A model generated the notes under the pieces. The model searched no databases and was not told the DNA's origin. It worked only from the letters and a program-made list of their open reading frames with translations. Below are positions 16,805 to 25,925 of a stretch of 64,000 bases of DNA, one piece after another; position 1 is the first letter of the stretch, and each line of letters begins with the position of its first letter. Made by a program: the position numbers and the translations under genes. Source of the DNA: Actinoplanes xinjiangensis (lineage in GTDB: Bacteria > Actinomycetota > Actinomycetes > Mycobacteriales > Micromonosporaceae); the NCBI RefSeq assembly GCF_003148685.1, contig NZ_QGGR01000001.1, forward strand, positions 620,001-684,000, read 5' to 3'.

Positions 16805-17644
16805 ATGACCACGACGTTGCGGCGCAGCCCGATCGCCACCACGCTCCTGCTGCTCGGCGCCGCGTACTGCCTGCTCCCGGTGCTCTGGGTGCTCATCGCG
16901 TCGTCGAAGAGCTCCGCCGAGCTGTTCTCCACGTTCACGCTGGCGCCGAGCACCCACCTGTTCGACAACTTCGCCGACCTGGCCGGCTACCGGGACGGCC
17001 TGTACTGGCGGTGGATGGGCAACACGGTCGTCTACGCCGGGGCCGGCGCGGCCGTCTCCACGCTGATCTCGGCGATGGCCGGGTACGCCCTGGCGAAGTT
17101 CGACTTCCGGGGCAAGGCCACCGTCTTCAACATCATCCTGGCCGGCGTCCTGGTGCCCGGCGTCATCCTGGCCATCCCGCAGTACCTGCTGCTGGCCAAG
17201 CTCGGGATGACCAACACCTACTGGGCGGTGCTGCTGCCCAGCTTCATCAGCCCGTACGGCATCTACCTGGCCCGGATCTTCGCGGCCGCGGCGGTGCCCA
17301 CCGAGATCCTGGAGGCGTCCCGGATCGACGGCTCCGGGGAGTGGCGCACCTTCGGCACGGTGGTGCTGCCGATGATGCGGACCGGCCTGGTGACGGTGTT
17401 CCTCTTCCAGTTCGTGGCGATCTGGAACAACTTCATGCTGCCGTACATCATGCTGGGCGACGACCGCCTCTACCCGCTCACGGTCGGCCTGAACGGGCTG
17501 CTCAACCAGGGCGCCAACCAGCCGTCCATGTACACCTCGGTGGTGACCGGCGCGCTGGTGTCGATCATCCCGCTGATCGCCCTGTTCCTCACGTTGCAGC
17601 GCTACTGGCAGGTCGACCTGGCCGCCGGTGGCGTGAAGGCCTGA
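16805..17644 (+). CDS. Sugar ABC transporter permease, MalG type
   Basis: 279 residues, six membrane helices. The EAA loop lies in LEASRIDGSGEWRTFGTVVLP (about residues 170-190, slightly divergent start). It corresponds to GanQ of the gan system. The ATG begins immediately after the TGA of the preceding permease (no intervening base), so translation is coupled. The last residues, WQVDLAAGGVKA, are typical of this group. The LacI repressor gene follows 5 bp later in the same operon. Confidence 0.93.
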   Translation: MTTTLRRSPIATTLLLLGAAYCLLPVLWVLIASSKSSAELFSTFTLAPSTHLFDNFADLAGYRDGLYWRWMGNTVVYAGAGAAVSTLISAMAGYALAKFDFRGKATVFNIILAGVLVPGVILAIPQYLLLAKLGMTNTYWAVLLPSFISPYGIYLARIFAAAAVPTEILEASRIDGSGEWRTFGTVVLPMMRTGLVTVFLFQFVAIWNNFMLPYIMLGDDRLYPLTVGLNGLLNQGANQPSMYTSVVTGALVSIIPLIALFLTLQRYWQVDLAAGGVKA

Positions 17645-17649
17645 CGACT

Positions 17650-18678
17650 ATGATCCCGAACGTGTCGCGCAAACGGCCCACCATCCGTGATGTCGCACGA
17701 GAGGCCGGCGTGTCGTACGCGACGGTCTCCCGGGTGCTCAACGGACGTGACTGGGTCAGCCCGGAGGCGATCCGGGCCGTCCGCGACGCCATCTCCCGGA
17801 CCGGGTACACGGCGAACCCGCACGCCCGGTCCCTGGCCACCGGTAAGTCCGGGTCGATCGCGTTCCTGCTCACCGAGCCGCAGCACCTGCTCTTCGAGGA
17901 CCCCAACTTCTCGGTGCTGCTGCGCGGGGTGGCCCAGGCGCTCTCCGACCGGGAGCTGACGCTGATCCTGATGATCGCGTCGACCCCGGACGAGCGCAGC
18001 CGGGCGATCGCCTACCTGTCCGGCGGGCACGTCGACGGGGTGCTGCTGGTGTCGCCGCACTCCGGTGACCCGCTGCTGCGGCAGCTGGTCGAGGCCGAGG
18101 TGCCGATCGTGGCGTGCGGCCAGGTGCTCGGCTTCGAGGACCGGATCAGCTCGGTGTCGGCCGACGACTGGGGCGGCGGCCGGTCCGCGGTCGAGCACCT
18201 GCTCGCCCGCGGCTGCCGGCGGATCGCCACGATCACCGGTCCGCAGGACACCTTCGGCGGGGTGTTCCGGCTGCGCGGCTACACCGACGCGCTGGCCGCG
18301 GCCGGGATCACCGTCGACCCGGCGTACGTGGTGCACGGCGACTGGAGCCGGAAGAGCGGTGCCGACGGGATGCGCACACTGCTCGACCGGGTGCCGGACG
18401 TGGACGGCGTGTTCGCCGCGTCCGACGCGATGGCCGCGGCCGCCCTGCCGGTGCTGCGCGAGGCCGGGCGCGACGTGCCCGGTGACGTGCGGGTGGTCGG
18501 TTTCGACGACTCGGGCCTGGCGGCCACCACCGAACCGCCGCTCACCACGGTCCGGCATCCGCTGGAACGGATCAGCGAAGAGATGGTCCGGCTGCTCACG
18601 GATGTGATCGCCGGGCGTACCCCACTCTCCATCACCGTGCCCACCAGCCTGGTGGTGCGGGCCTCGTCGCCTGCCTGA
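17650..18678 (+). CDS. LacI-family repressor of the galactan cluster
   Basis: 342 residues. The helix-turn-helix is at residues 10-35 (TIRDVAREAGVSYATVSRVL) with the hinge helix NPHARSLATGKSG. A periplasmic-binding-like effector domain follows (DGVLLVSPHS, GVFAASDAMAAAAL, VRVVGFDDSGLAATTEPPLT). It is co-transcribed with the sugar ABC genes, 5 bp after the second permease. It is the best candidate to bind the two TGTAACCGGTCACA operators between the divergent GH35 and ABC operons. The likely inducer is galactose or galactobiose. The ATG at 17650 is used; GTG at 17662 is an alternative. Confidence 0.92.
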   Translation: MIPNVSRKRPTIRDVAREAGVSYATVSRVLNGRDWVSPEAIRAVRDAISRTGYTANPHARSLATGKSGSIAFLLTEPQHLLFEDPNFSVLLRGVAQALSDRELTLILMIASTPDERSRAIAYLSGGHVDGVLLVSPHSGDPLLRQLVEAEVPIVACGQVLGFEDRISSVSADDWGGGRSAVEHLLARGCRRIATITGPQDTFGGVFRLRGYTDALAAAGITVDPAYVVHGDWSRKSGADGMRTLLDRVPDVDGVFAASDAMAAAALPVLREAGRDVPGDVRVVGFDDSGLAATTEPPLTTVRHPLERISEEMVRLLTDVIAGRTPLSITVPTSLVVRASSPA

Positions 18679-18757
18679 AGCCCCGTCCGGATCGGGCCGA
18701 AGGCCGGCGCTGTCGAATGAAACACCCCTTTTGTGATGGAAGATCATGAGGAGTGTC

Positions 18758-19855
18758 ATGAGGAAGCTCCCCCTCGTCGTCGCCGCCCTTCTCGCGGTGA
18801 CCCTGTCCCCCACCCCCGCGCAGGCCCATCCCCAGGGCCTCACCATGCGCGGCGCCGACGTCTCCACCCTGCAGCGGTCGGTCGAACTCGGGCAGAAGTT
18901 CTACGACGCCCGCGGCCGCCGCGCCAACCCGTACGAGATCCTCGAGGACGCCGGCGTCAACTACGTGCGGCTGCGCATCTGGAACGACCCGACCAGCGGC
19001 TACTCCAACAAGGAGAAGGTGCTCAAGCAGGCCCGCGCGGCCAGGGCGGCGGGGCACAAGCTGCTGATCGACTTCCACTACTCCGACACGTGGGCCGACC
19101 CGGGCAAGCAGTTCATCCCGAAGGCCTGGGAGGGGCACTCGCTGGAGCAGCTCCAGCAGGACGTCTACGACTACACGTACGGCATCTGCACCAGCCTGAA
19201 GCGGCAGGGCACCACCCCGGACAGCGTGCAGATCGGCAACGAGATCAACGTCGGCATGCTGTGGCCCACCGGCTACGTGAACAACAGCGACTTCACGCCG
19301 CTGGCCGGTCTGCTCAACGCCGGTTACGACGCCACCAAGGCGTGCAGCCGGCGGACCCAGGTCATGGTGCACACCGCGCTCGCCGGCAACATCGACGCGG
19401 CGCACTGGTTCTACGACGGCATCACCGCCGCCGGGGCGAAGTGGGACATCACCGCGCTCTCCTACTACTGCATGTGGCACGGGTCCCTGGCGAACCTGTC
19501 GACGGTCATCGGTGACGTGAAGACCCGGTACGGCAAACCGGTCGTCATCGCCGAGACCGCCTACCCGTACACCACCGAGAACTACGACCACCTCGAGAAC
19601 ATCATGCTGTCCGCGGCCCCCTGCGACGGCATCCCCGCCACGCAGCAGGGCCAGGCCCAGGCGTTCACCGCGGTGCAGGACACCGCCCGGTCCGCCGGTG
19701 CGATCGGCGTCTTCTACTGGGAGCCCACGTGGACCTGCATCGCCGGCAACGGCTGGGACACCGAGGACATCGAGAACTCCGGCAACGCCTGGGAGAACAT
19801 GGCGACCTTCGACGACAACGGGAAGATCAACCCGTACGTCCGCTGGCGCCGTTGA
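18758..19855 (+). CDS. Secreted GH53 endo-beta-1,4-galactanase (first copy)
   Basis: 365 residues. A signal peptide (residues 1-23, ending AQA) precedes a GH53 TIM barrel that fills the rest. Catalytic Glu pair: acid/base about 162 in VQIGNEINVGMLW and nucleophile about 266 in VVIAETAYP. The family motifs GADVSTLQ, VRLRIWNDP and DFHYSDTWADPGKQ are also seen. It cuts beta-1,4-galactan of type I arabinogalactan or rhamnogalactan side chains outside the cell. I prefer ATG 18758 (GAGGAG just upstream, MRKLP start like its neighbour) over 18746. It lies 79 bp after the LacI gene and is probably under the same control. Confidence 0.95.
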   Translation: MRKLPLVVAALLAVTLSPTPAQAHPQGLTMRGADVSTLQRSVELGQKFYDARGRRANPYEILEDAGVNYVRLRIWNDPTSGYSNKEKVLKQARAARAAGHKLLIDFHYSDTWADPGKQFIPKAWEGHSLEQLQQDVYDYTYGICTSLKRQGTTPDSVQIGNEINVGMLWPTGYVNNSDFTPLAGLLNAGYDATKACSRRTQVMVHTALAGNIDAAHWFYDGITAAGAKWDITALSYYCMWHGSLANLSTVIGDVKTRYGKPVVIAETAYPYTTENYDHLENIMLSAAPCDGIPATQQGQAQAFTAVQDTARSAGAIGVFYWEPTWTCIAGNGWDTEDIENSGNAWENMATFDDNGKINPYVRWRR

Positions 19856-19914
19856 CAGGCCTCGCGGCCTCGCCGCGAAGGAAATCCCCGTTCCTCATCC
19901 CCTGAAGGAGCGCC

Positions 19915-21018
19915 ATGAAACCGTCCCTCCGAGCCGCCTTCTCGGCCGCGGTCCTCGCGGTCGCGCTGGTGGTGTCACCCGCCCCCGCACAAGCAGCCCC
20001 CCTCACCATGCTCGGCGCCGACGTGTCGTCGCTGCAGCGCACGCTCGACCTCGGCGGCAGGTACTACAACGCCTCGGGTGTCCAGGCCAACCCCTACGAC
20101 ATCCTGAAGACGGCCGGCGTCAACTACGCCCGGCTGCGCGTCTGGAACAACCCGGCCAGCGGTTACAACAACAAGGCCAAGGTGCTCCAGCAGGCCGCGG
20201 CGATCAAGGCCAAGGGCCTGAAGCTGATGGTCGACTTCCACTACTCCGACACGTGGGCCGACCCCGGCAAGCAGTATCCCCCCGCCGCCTGGGCGAACTA
20301 CTCGCTCACCCAGTTGCAGACGGCCGTCTACAACTACACCTACGACGTCTGCACCAGCCTCAAGGCGGCCGGGCTCACCCCGGACAGCGTGCAGATCGGC
20401 AACGAGATCAACGTCGGCATGCTGTGGCCCCGGGGTCAGGTCGTGAACAGCAACTTCGCCCCGCTGGCGTCGCTGCTGAAGCAGGGCTACAACGCGACGA
20501 AGGCCTGCAACAGCGGCACCCAGGTGATCATCCACGTCGCGGACGCGGACAGCATGTCCAACATGCGCTGGTTCTACGACGGCATCCGGGCGGCCGGCGT
20601 GACCTGGGACCTCACCGGCCTGTCGTACTACTGCATGTGGCACGGCACGCTCGCGAACCTGTACAACGTGATCGTCGACGCCCGGACCCGCTACGGCAAA
20701 CCGGTCGTGATCGTCGAGACGGCGTACCAGTTCACCAGCGCGGACGCCGACAGCGAGAAGAACTCCATCCCCGGCACCGTGCTCTGCGACAACATCCCGG
20801 CCACCTCGGCCGGCCAGGCCCAGCAGTTCACCTGGGTGCAGAACACGGCCCGCAACGCCGGCGCCGTCGGCGTCTTCTACTGGGAACCCACCTGGTACGC
20901 CATCAAGGGCAACGGCTGGGACCCGGCGAACATCAACGGCACCGGCGACGGCTGGGACAACATGGCCACCTTCGACTGGGGCGGCAAGGTCAACCCCCAC
21001 ATCAGGTGGACCGCGTGA
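19915..21018 (+). CDS. Secreted GH53 endo-beta-1,4-galactanase (second copy)
   Basis: 367 residues, a tandem paralogue of the preceding enzyme with clear similarity throughout. The signal peptide is residues 1-27 (ending AQA). Catalytic Glu about 164 lies in VQIGNEINVGMLW and Glu about 268 in VVIVETAYQ. Differences include QYPPAAWANYS for QFIPKAWEGHS and a different insert near residues 270-285, where calcium- or substrate-loop changes could alter product length. The ribosome site AAGGAGCGCC is good. The pair probably arose by local duplication and may work sequentially on long and short galactan. A convergent hairpin follows. Confidence 0.95.
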   Translation: MKPSLRAAFSAAVLAVALVVSPAPAQAAPLTMLGADVSSLQRTLDLGGRYYNASGVQANPYDILKTAGVNYARLRVWNNPASGYNNKAKVLQQAAAIKAKGLKLMVDFHYSDTWADPGKQYPPAAWANYSLTQLQTAVYNYTYDVCTSLKAAGLTPDSVQIGNEINVGMLWPRGQVVNSNFAPLASLLKQGYNATKACNSGTQVIIHVADADSMSNMRWFYDGIRAAGVTWDLTGLSYYCMWHGTLANLYNVIVDARTRYGKPVVIVETAYQFTSADADSEKNSIPGTVLCDNIPATSAGQAQQFTWVQNTARNAGAVGVFYWEPTWYAIKGNGWDPANINGTGDGWDNMATFDWGGKVNPHIRWTA

Positions 21019-21031
21019 CCTCCTGATACAC

Positions 21032-21061
21032 GGCCCGGCCCGGGTTCCCCCGGGCCGGGCC
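21032..21061. terminator. Bidirectional hairpin between GH53 and MMPL genes
   Basis: Perfect 13-bp GC stem (GGCCCGGCCCGGG with its complement) and a 4-nt loop, between two convergent genes ending at 21018 (+) and 21097 (-). There is no T-run on either side. Confidence 0.6.
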
Positions 21062-21096
21062 CACAGCCGGTGTTCTGTACGGTCGGGTGAGTGGTG

Positions 21097-23385
21097 TCAG
21101 ACGCCCGCGGGGACCTGGTCGGACGGGGTGACGTTGTCGTCCACCGACGGGGGCCGGCGTTCCAGGGCGGCGCCCTCGACGTCGAGTTCCGGAAGCCAGC
21201 GCAGCCACGACGGGAGCCACCAGGCGGCGCCGCCGAGCAGGGCCAGGGCCGCGGGTACGGCGATCATGCGGACGATGAACGCGTCGAAGGCGATACCCAC
21301 CGCCAGGGCGAAGGCGATCGGCTTGATGGTGTCGTTGCCCTCGGGGACGAACGCGGCGAAGACGGCGAACATGATGGTCGCCGCGGCGATGACCACCGGG
21401 GCGGCCTGGCGGAAGCCGGTCACGATCGCGGCGCGGGGTGCGGCGCCGTGGGCGTGGGCCTCGTGCATGCGCGAGACCAGGAAGACCTGGTAGTCCATGG
21501 CCAGGCCGAACAGGATGCCGACGATGATGATCGGCGCGAGGCTCAGGATCGGGCCGGTCGATCCGGCGTTCACCGCGTCGGCGGCCCAGCCCCACTGGAA
21601 GACGGCGACCGTGGCACCGAAGGCCGCACCGATGGTCAGCAGGAAGCCCAGCACACCGACCACCGGCACCAGCAGCGAGCGGAACACCAGCACCAGCAGG
21701 ACGAACGCCAGCCCGACGACCAGGCCCAGGTAGACCGGCAGGGCGTCGTTGAGCTTCTGGGACACGTCGATGCTGATCGCGGTGCTGCCGGTGACGTAGA
21801 CGCGCGTACCGTCCGCGGGGTCGACCGAGTCGCGGATGTCGTGGACCACGTCGAGGGTGCGCGCGTCCTCCGGGCCGGTCGTCGGGATGACCGTGACGAG
21901 GGCGGCGGTGCCGGCCCGGTCGGGGCGCGGCGGCAGCACCAGGGTGCCCTCGGGCAGAACCTCGGTGAGGTGCTTCTGCACCTGAGGGGCGAACCGGACC
22001 GCGTCGGGGCCGTCGATCAGGACGATCAGCGGGCTGCTGATGCCGGGACCGAACCGGGTGTCGATGATCGCCTGGGCACGGGCCTGGGTGGTGCCCTCGG
22101 CGGCCCGCTGGGCGAGTGTCGTCTTCATCGAGAAGAACGGGATCGCGATGACGGCGAGGATCGCGACGGCACCGATCAGGCTCAGCCAGCGCTGCTCGCT
22201 GACCAGCCGCGCCCAGCCACGGATGAAGCCCCGCCCGACCGGCAGTTCGTCGGCGGAGGAGGCGGACGTGACGGCAGGGGTGGCGGCGGAATGGGTGGAG
22301 GCGGCGGCGGGCGCCGGATAGGGCGTGACGGCCGGTGCGGTGGCGGCGACCGGCGGCAGGGAACGCTGCTTACGGGGCAGGGCGCGCCGGCCGATGAAAC
22401 CGAGGATGGCCGGGACCAGGGTGATCGCGACCAGGACGGCGATCACGATGGTCGCCGCGGCGGCGACGCCCATCTCGGACAGGAACGGGATGCCGACGAC
22501 GGAGAGTCCGGCCAGGGCGATCACCACGGTGAGGCCGGCGGTGGCCACGGCCGCGCCGGCGGTGCCGACACTCATCGCGGCGGCGGCCTCCACGGACAGG
22601 CCGCGGCGCAGCTCGTGCCGGAAGCGGGTGACGATGAACAGCGCGTAGTCGATGCCGACGGCGAGGCCGAGCATGACGGCGAGGATCGGGGTGGTCGACT
22701 GCAACTCGGTGAAGCCGGTCAGGGTGACGATGCCGGCCGCGCCGATGCCGACGCCGGCGATCGCGGTCAGCAGGTTCATGCCGGCGGCGATCAGGGAGCC
22801 GTAGGTGAGAGCCAGGACGATCAGGGCGACGACGACGCCGAGGATCTCGGAGGCGCCGCCGATGTCGGCCGGGTTGCTCAGCGCCTCACCGCGGGCCTCG
22901 ACGGTGAGGCCACTCGTGCGGGCCTGCGTGACCGCGGCGGTGACGGCCTCGCGCTGCTCGTCGGTGACCTCGGACGGCTGCACCGGGTAGGTGACCGAGC
23001 TGTACGCCGCCCCCTGGTCCCGGGAGACGGTCGGCGACTTCGGGTCGAGCGGATTGCTGGCGGCGGCCGCGCCGGGCAGTCTGCCGAGCCCGGCGACGAT
23101 CTCGGCGACCTTGGCGGCGTTCGCCGGGTCGGTGATCTTCTGGCCGGCCGGGGCCTCGAACACCACCTGCACGGTGGCGCCCGCGGACGCCTCGCCGAAC
23201 CTCTCCTTCATCAGCGACAGGGCCGTGGTCGACTCCTGGCCCGGGATGCTGAAGCTGTTCGCGGTGGCGCCGGAGAGGGTGCCCGCGCCGACGCCGACCG
23301 CGACGAGGGTGACCAGCCAGGCGATCGTGACGAGTAGCCGGTGCCGTACTGACGCCAGCCCGAGCCGGTGCAGCAGCGTTGCCAT
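21097..23385 (-). CDS. MMPL/RND-family membrane transporter
   Basis: About 762 residues with the MMPL plan: one helix, a large extracytoplasmic loop, five helices, then the same again. The first half shows GLAVGIDYALFIVTRFRHEL, the second ILFGLAMDYQVFLVSRMHEA, the duplicated motif carrying the proton-relay Asp. A long cytoplasmic linker rich in Ala/Pro/Ser separates the halves. It would export lipids, siderophores or drugs by proton antiport; the substrate is unknown. The start is set at ATG 23385 with a GGACC site. A GTG 18 bases upstream is possible. The TetR gene upstream on the same strand probably represses it. Confidence 0.92.
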   Translation of the reverse strand: MATLLHRLGLASVRHRLLVTIAWLVTLVAVGVGAGTLSGATANSFSIPGQESTTALSLMKERFGEASAGATVQVVFEAPAGQKITDPANAAKVAEIVAGLGRLPGAAAASNPLDPKSPTVSRDQGAAYSSVTYPVQPSEVTDEQREAVTAAVTQARTSGLTVEARGEALSNPADIGGASEILGVVVALIVLALTYGSLIAAGMNLLTAIAGVGIGAAGIVTLTGFTELQSTTPILAVMLGLAVGIDYALFIVTRFRHELRRGLSVEAAAAMSVGTAGAAVATAGLTVVIALAGLSVVGIPFLSEMGVAAAATIVIAVLVAITLVPAILGFIGRRALPRKQRSLPPVAATAPAVTPYPAPAAASTHSAATPAVTSASSADELPVGRGFIRGWARLVSEQRWLSLIGAVAILAVIAIPFFSMKTTLAQRAAEGTTQARAQAIIDTRFGPGISSPLIVLIDGPDAVRFAPQVQKHLTEVLPEGTLVLPPRPDRAGTAALVTVIPTTGPEDARTLDVVHDIRDSVDPADGTRVYVTGSTAISIDVSQKLNDALPVYLGLVVGLAFVLLVLVFRSLLVPVVGVLGFLLTIGAAFGATVAVFQWGWAADAVNAGSTGPILSLAPIIIVGILFGLAMDYQVFLVSRMHEAHAHGAAPRAAIVTGFRQAAPVVIAAATIMFAVFAAFVPEGNDTIKPIAFALAVGIAFDAFIVRMIAVPAALALLGGAAWWLPSWLRWLPELDVEGAALERRPPSVDDNVTPSDQVPAGV

Positions 23386-23427
23386 CAGAGGTCCTTTTCT
23401 CACAATGAATCGACATGCCGGACAAGC

Positions 23428-23444
23428 GGATTCGGTACGAATCC
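23428..23444. promoter_or_regulatory. 17-bp palindrome upstream of MMPL gene
   Basis: GGATTCG-GTA-CGAATCC, perfect 7-bp arms, in the 89-bp gap between the TetR and MMPL genes. It could be a regulator site; its arms differ from the GGACC-type sites upstream of the TetR gene. Confidence 0.4.
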
Positions 23445-23474
23445 AGGTGTCGGCCGAGGGGTGGGGCCGAGGGA

Positions 23475-24023
23475 TCAGTGGCCGAGGGCGTCGTAGCCGA
23501 TCGCGGCGAGGCGGCCCGGGGCGTCGGTGGTGAGCTGGTCGCAGAGGGCGAGACTGGCGACCGCGACGGCGCCGAGCGCGCCGGTGACCCGCAGCGCCCG
23601 GGTGGTGTCGGGGTGCGGGTCGTCGCCGAAGGCCTCGCCGAGGGCCTGGCCGATCACCGCGAGGGCCTGGCCGATCTCACTCTCCGGCTCGGCCAGCATC
23701 GAGGAGAGCAGCAGCGCGACCATGCCGGGCTGGGCGACGGCCAGGTGGGCGAGGCCGGTCAGCACCACCCGGTCCCGCTCCGGGCCGGCCGGGAGCCCGG
23801 CGACGCCCGCGCCGGTGTCGCGGATCTGCTCCACGCACCGGTCGATGACGGCCGTCTGCAGCGCCTCTTTGGTGGGGAAACGATGCAGCAGCCCGGTTTT
23901 GGAGTAGCCGACCGTGTCCGCGATCCGCTGGACCGAGGTCTCCTTGAAACCGTGCCGGGCGAACAGGTGCGCCGCGGCCTCGAGGATCTCGTCATCGATC
24001 TGCTGCTTCGTGGGACGGGGCAT
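23475..24023 (-). CDS. TetR-family repressor of the MMPL transporter
   Basis: 182 residues. The N-terminal TetR helix-turn-helix covers about residues 10-55 (AAAHLFARHGFKETSVQRIA, DTVGYSKTGLLHRFPTKEAL), followed by a helical ligand-binding domain. It lies upstream of the MMPL gene in the same direction with an 89-bp gap, so it probably controls itself and the transporter in response to an exported compound. Paired GGACC-type palindromes lie 22-57 bp before its start. The ATG at 24023 (MPRPTKQQ) is preferred over a GTG 9 bases upstream. Confidence 0.9.
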   Translation of the reverse strand: MPRPTKQQIDDEILEAAAHLFARHGFKETSVQRIADTVGYSKTGLLHRFPTKEALQTAVIDRCVEQIRDTGAGVAGLPAGPERDRVVLTGLAHLAVAQPGMVALLLSSMLAEPESEIGQALAVIGQALGEAFGDDPHPDTTRALRVTGALGAVAVASLALCDQLTTDAPGRLAAIGYDALGH

Positions 24024-24045
24024 GCGGACCACCGTAGACCGTTAT

Positions 24046-24080
24046 GGACCAGACTGGTCCGTCAGGGACCGTGGCGGTCC
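24046..24080. promoter_or_regulatory. Twin TetR-type operators
   Basis: Two palindromes with the same outer arms: GGACCAGACTGGTCC at 24046-24060 and GGACCGTGGCGGTCC at 24066-24080. Their centres are exactly 20 bp apart, about two helical turns. They lie just upstream of the TetR start, on the side facing the divergent amidohydrolase gene, as expected for autoregulation. Confidence 0.65.
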
Positions 24081-24245
24081 CCACAATGCGGAACGTGAGA
24101 ATCTGGTTCCCCAGCGCAATCCGAATAAACCTGCAAAAGGTACGGATCGGACCGTAGCCGAGGCCTCGTCATGTGCCCCTGCCGCGCCTCGCGCCGGCCA
24201 CGATTGAATGGGGCGACGACCCTGCCGCACAGATCGGATGCGCTG

Positions 24246-25874
24246 ATGTCTGACCCCTTCGCCGACCTGCTCTTCACCGGAGGGCCGGTGTTCACCGCGG
24301 GCGGCGGGCCGGCCACCGCGGTGGCGGTGCGTGCCGGCCGGATCATCGCCGTCGGCCACGATCTGCGTGCCCTGGCCGGCCCGTCCACCGAGGTGGTCGA
24401 CCTGGCCGGCCGGCTGCTGCTGCCCGGATTCCAGGATGCGCACGTACACGCCGTGATGGGCGGTGTCGAACTCAACCAGTGCGACCTGACCGAGACCACC
24501 GACCTCGACGAGTACCTGCGGCGGGTCGCCGTCTACGCGCAGCAGCACCCGGACGCGGCCTGGATCGTCGGCGGCGGCTGGTCGATGGAGACGTTCCCGG
24601 GCGGGGTGCCGACCAGGGAGCTGCTCGACCGGGTCGTCCCGGACCGTCCGGTGTTCCTCGCCAACCGCGACCATCACGGCGCCTGGGTGAACAGCCGGGC
24701 GCTGAAGCTGGCCGGGATCACCGCCGACACCCCGGACCCGGCGCACGGCCGGATCGACCGGGCCCCGGACGGCAGTCCCTCCGGCGGGCTCCAGGAGGGG
24801 GCGATGGAGCTGATCACCCCGCTCCTGCCGGAGGTGACCACGGCCGACCGGATCGCCGGTCTGGAGCGGGCCCAGCGACTGCTGCACTCCCTCGGCGTGA
24901 CTGCCTGGCAGGACGCGATGGTGTGCGCGACCAACGGCTATCCGGAGGTGTCCGACGCGTACCTGGCCGCCGCCTCCGCGGGCCGGCTGACCGCGACCGT
25001 GGTCGGGGCGCTGTGGTGGGACCGGGACCGTGGGCCCGAGCAGCTCCCGGAGATCGTGACCCACCGGGAGCGGCTCACCGTGGGCCGGCTGCGCTGCGAC
25101 AGCGTCAAGCTGATGCTCGACGGGGTGGCGGAGAACTTCACGGCGGCGATGACCGAGCCGTACCGGGACGGGTGCGGCTGCGCCACCGGCAACCGCGGGC
25201 TGTCGTTCATCGACCCGGCGCTGCTGCGCGGGTACGTCACCGACCTGGACGCACTCGGCTTCCAGGTGCACTTCCACGCCCTCGGTGACCGGGCGGTACG
25301 CGACGCGCTGGACGCGGTCGCCGCGGCGCGGGCGGCGAACGGCTTCACCGACACCCGGCCGCACCTGGCGCACCTCCAGGTGGTGCACCCGGACGACGTG
25401 CCCCGGTTCCGGCAGCTCGGCGCGACGGCGAACCTCCAGGCCTACTGGGCGGCGCACGAGCCGCAGATGGACGACCTGACGATCCCGTTCCTGGATCCGG
25501 CGCTGGCCGCACGGCAGTATCCGTTCGGTGACCTGTGGCGGTCCGGGGCGCACCTGGCGGCCGGCAGTGACTGGCCGGTCAGCACGCCGGACCCGCTCCA
25601 GGCGATCCACGTGGCGGTGAACCGGGTGCACCAGGGCGAGGACTACGAGCCGTTCCTGCCGGCGCAGCGACTGGACCTGGCGACGGCGCTCACGGCGTAC
25701 ACGGCCGGGTCGGCCTACGTGAACCGGCTCGACGACACCGGCACGATCCGCCCCGGCAACCGGGCCGACCTGGTGGTTCTCGACCGGGACCCGTTCGCGG
25801 CACCGGCCTCCGAGATCGCCTCGGCGACCGCGGCCGGCACCTGGATCGACGGCCGGCAGGTGTACGCGGCCTAG
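24246..25874 (+). CDS. Metal-dependent amidohydrolase, YtcJ/N-acyl-amide type
   Basis: 542 residues, amidohydrolase family 3. Metal-binding motifs: DAHVHA near residue 67, a carboxylated-Lys candidate in DSVKLMLDGV, FHALGDRAVRDA and HLQVVHPDD. The C-terminal Asp is in AAGSDWPVSTPDPLQ. A small beta domain is made from both ends (LLFTGGPVFTAGG, and RPGNRADLVVLDRDPF). It would hydrolyse an amide or cyclic amide of unknown identity in the cytoplasm. The ATG 24246 is chosen because the family usually starts with a short acidic lead before the first strand. It is divergent from the TetR gene across 222 bp. Confidence 0.88.
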   Translation: MSDPFADLLFTGGPVFTAGGGPATAVAVRAGRIIAVGHDLRALAGPSTEVVDLAGRLLLPGFQDAHVHAVMGGVELNQCDLTETTDLDEYLRRVAVYAQQHPDAAWIVGGGWSMETFPGGVPTRELLDRVVPDRPVFLANRDHHGAWVNSRALKLAGITADTPDPAHGRIDRAPDGSPSGGLQEGAMELITPLLPEVTTADRIAGLERAQRLLHSLGVTAWQDAMVCATNGYPEVSDAYLAAASAGRLTATVVGALWWDRDRGPEQLPEIVTHRERLTVGRLRCDSVKLMLDGVAENFTAAMTEPYRDGCGCATGNRGLSFIDPALLRGYVTDLDALGFQVHFHALGDRAVRDALDAVAAARAANGFTDTRPHLAHLQVVHPDDVPRFRQLGATANLQAYWAAHEPQMDDLTIPFLDPALAARQYPFGDLWRSGAHLAAGSDWPVSTPDPLQAIHVAVNRVHQGEDYEPFLPAQRLDLATALTAYTAGSAYVNRLDDTGTIRPGNRADLVVLDRDPFAAPASEIASATAAGTWIDGRQVYAA

Positions 25875-25902
25875 CCGTCCCCGGACAGGACATCTGACGA
25901 AA

Positions 25903-25920
25903 GGGGGCCCGCGGGCCCCC
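25903..25920. terminator. Convergent hairpin after amidohydrolase
   Basis: GGGGGCCC-GC-GGGCCCCC, a perfect palindrome between convergent genes ending at 25874 (+) and 25926 (-). An A-rich lead (GAAAG) lies on the left and no T-run on the right, so it is more likely to act on the leftward transcript. Confidence 0.5.
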
Positions 25921-25925
25921 TCACC

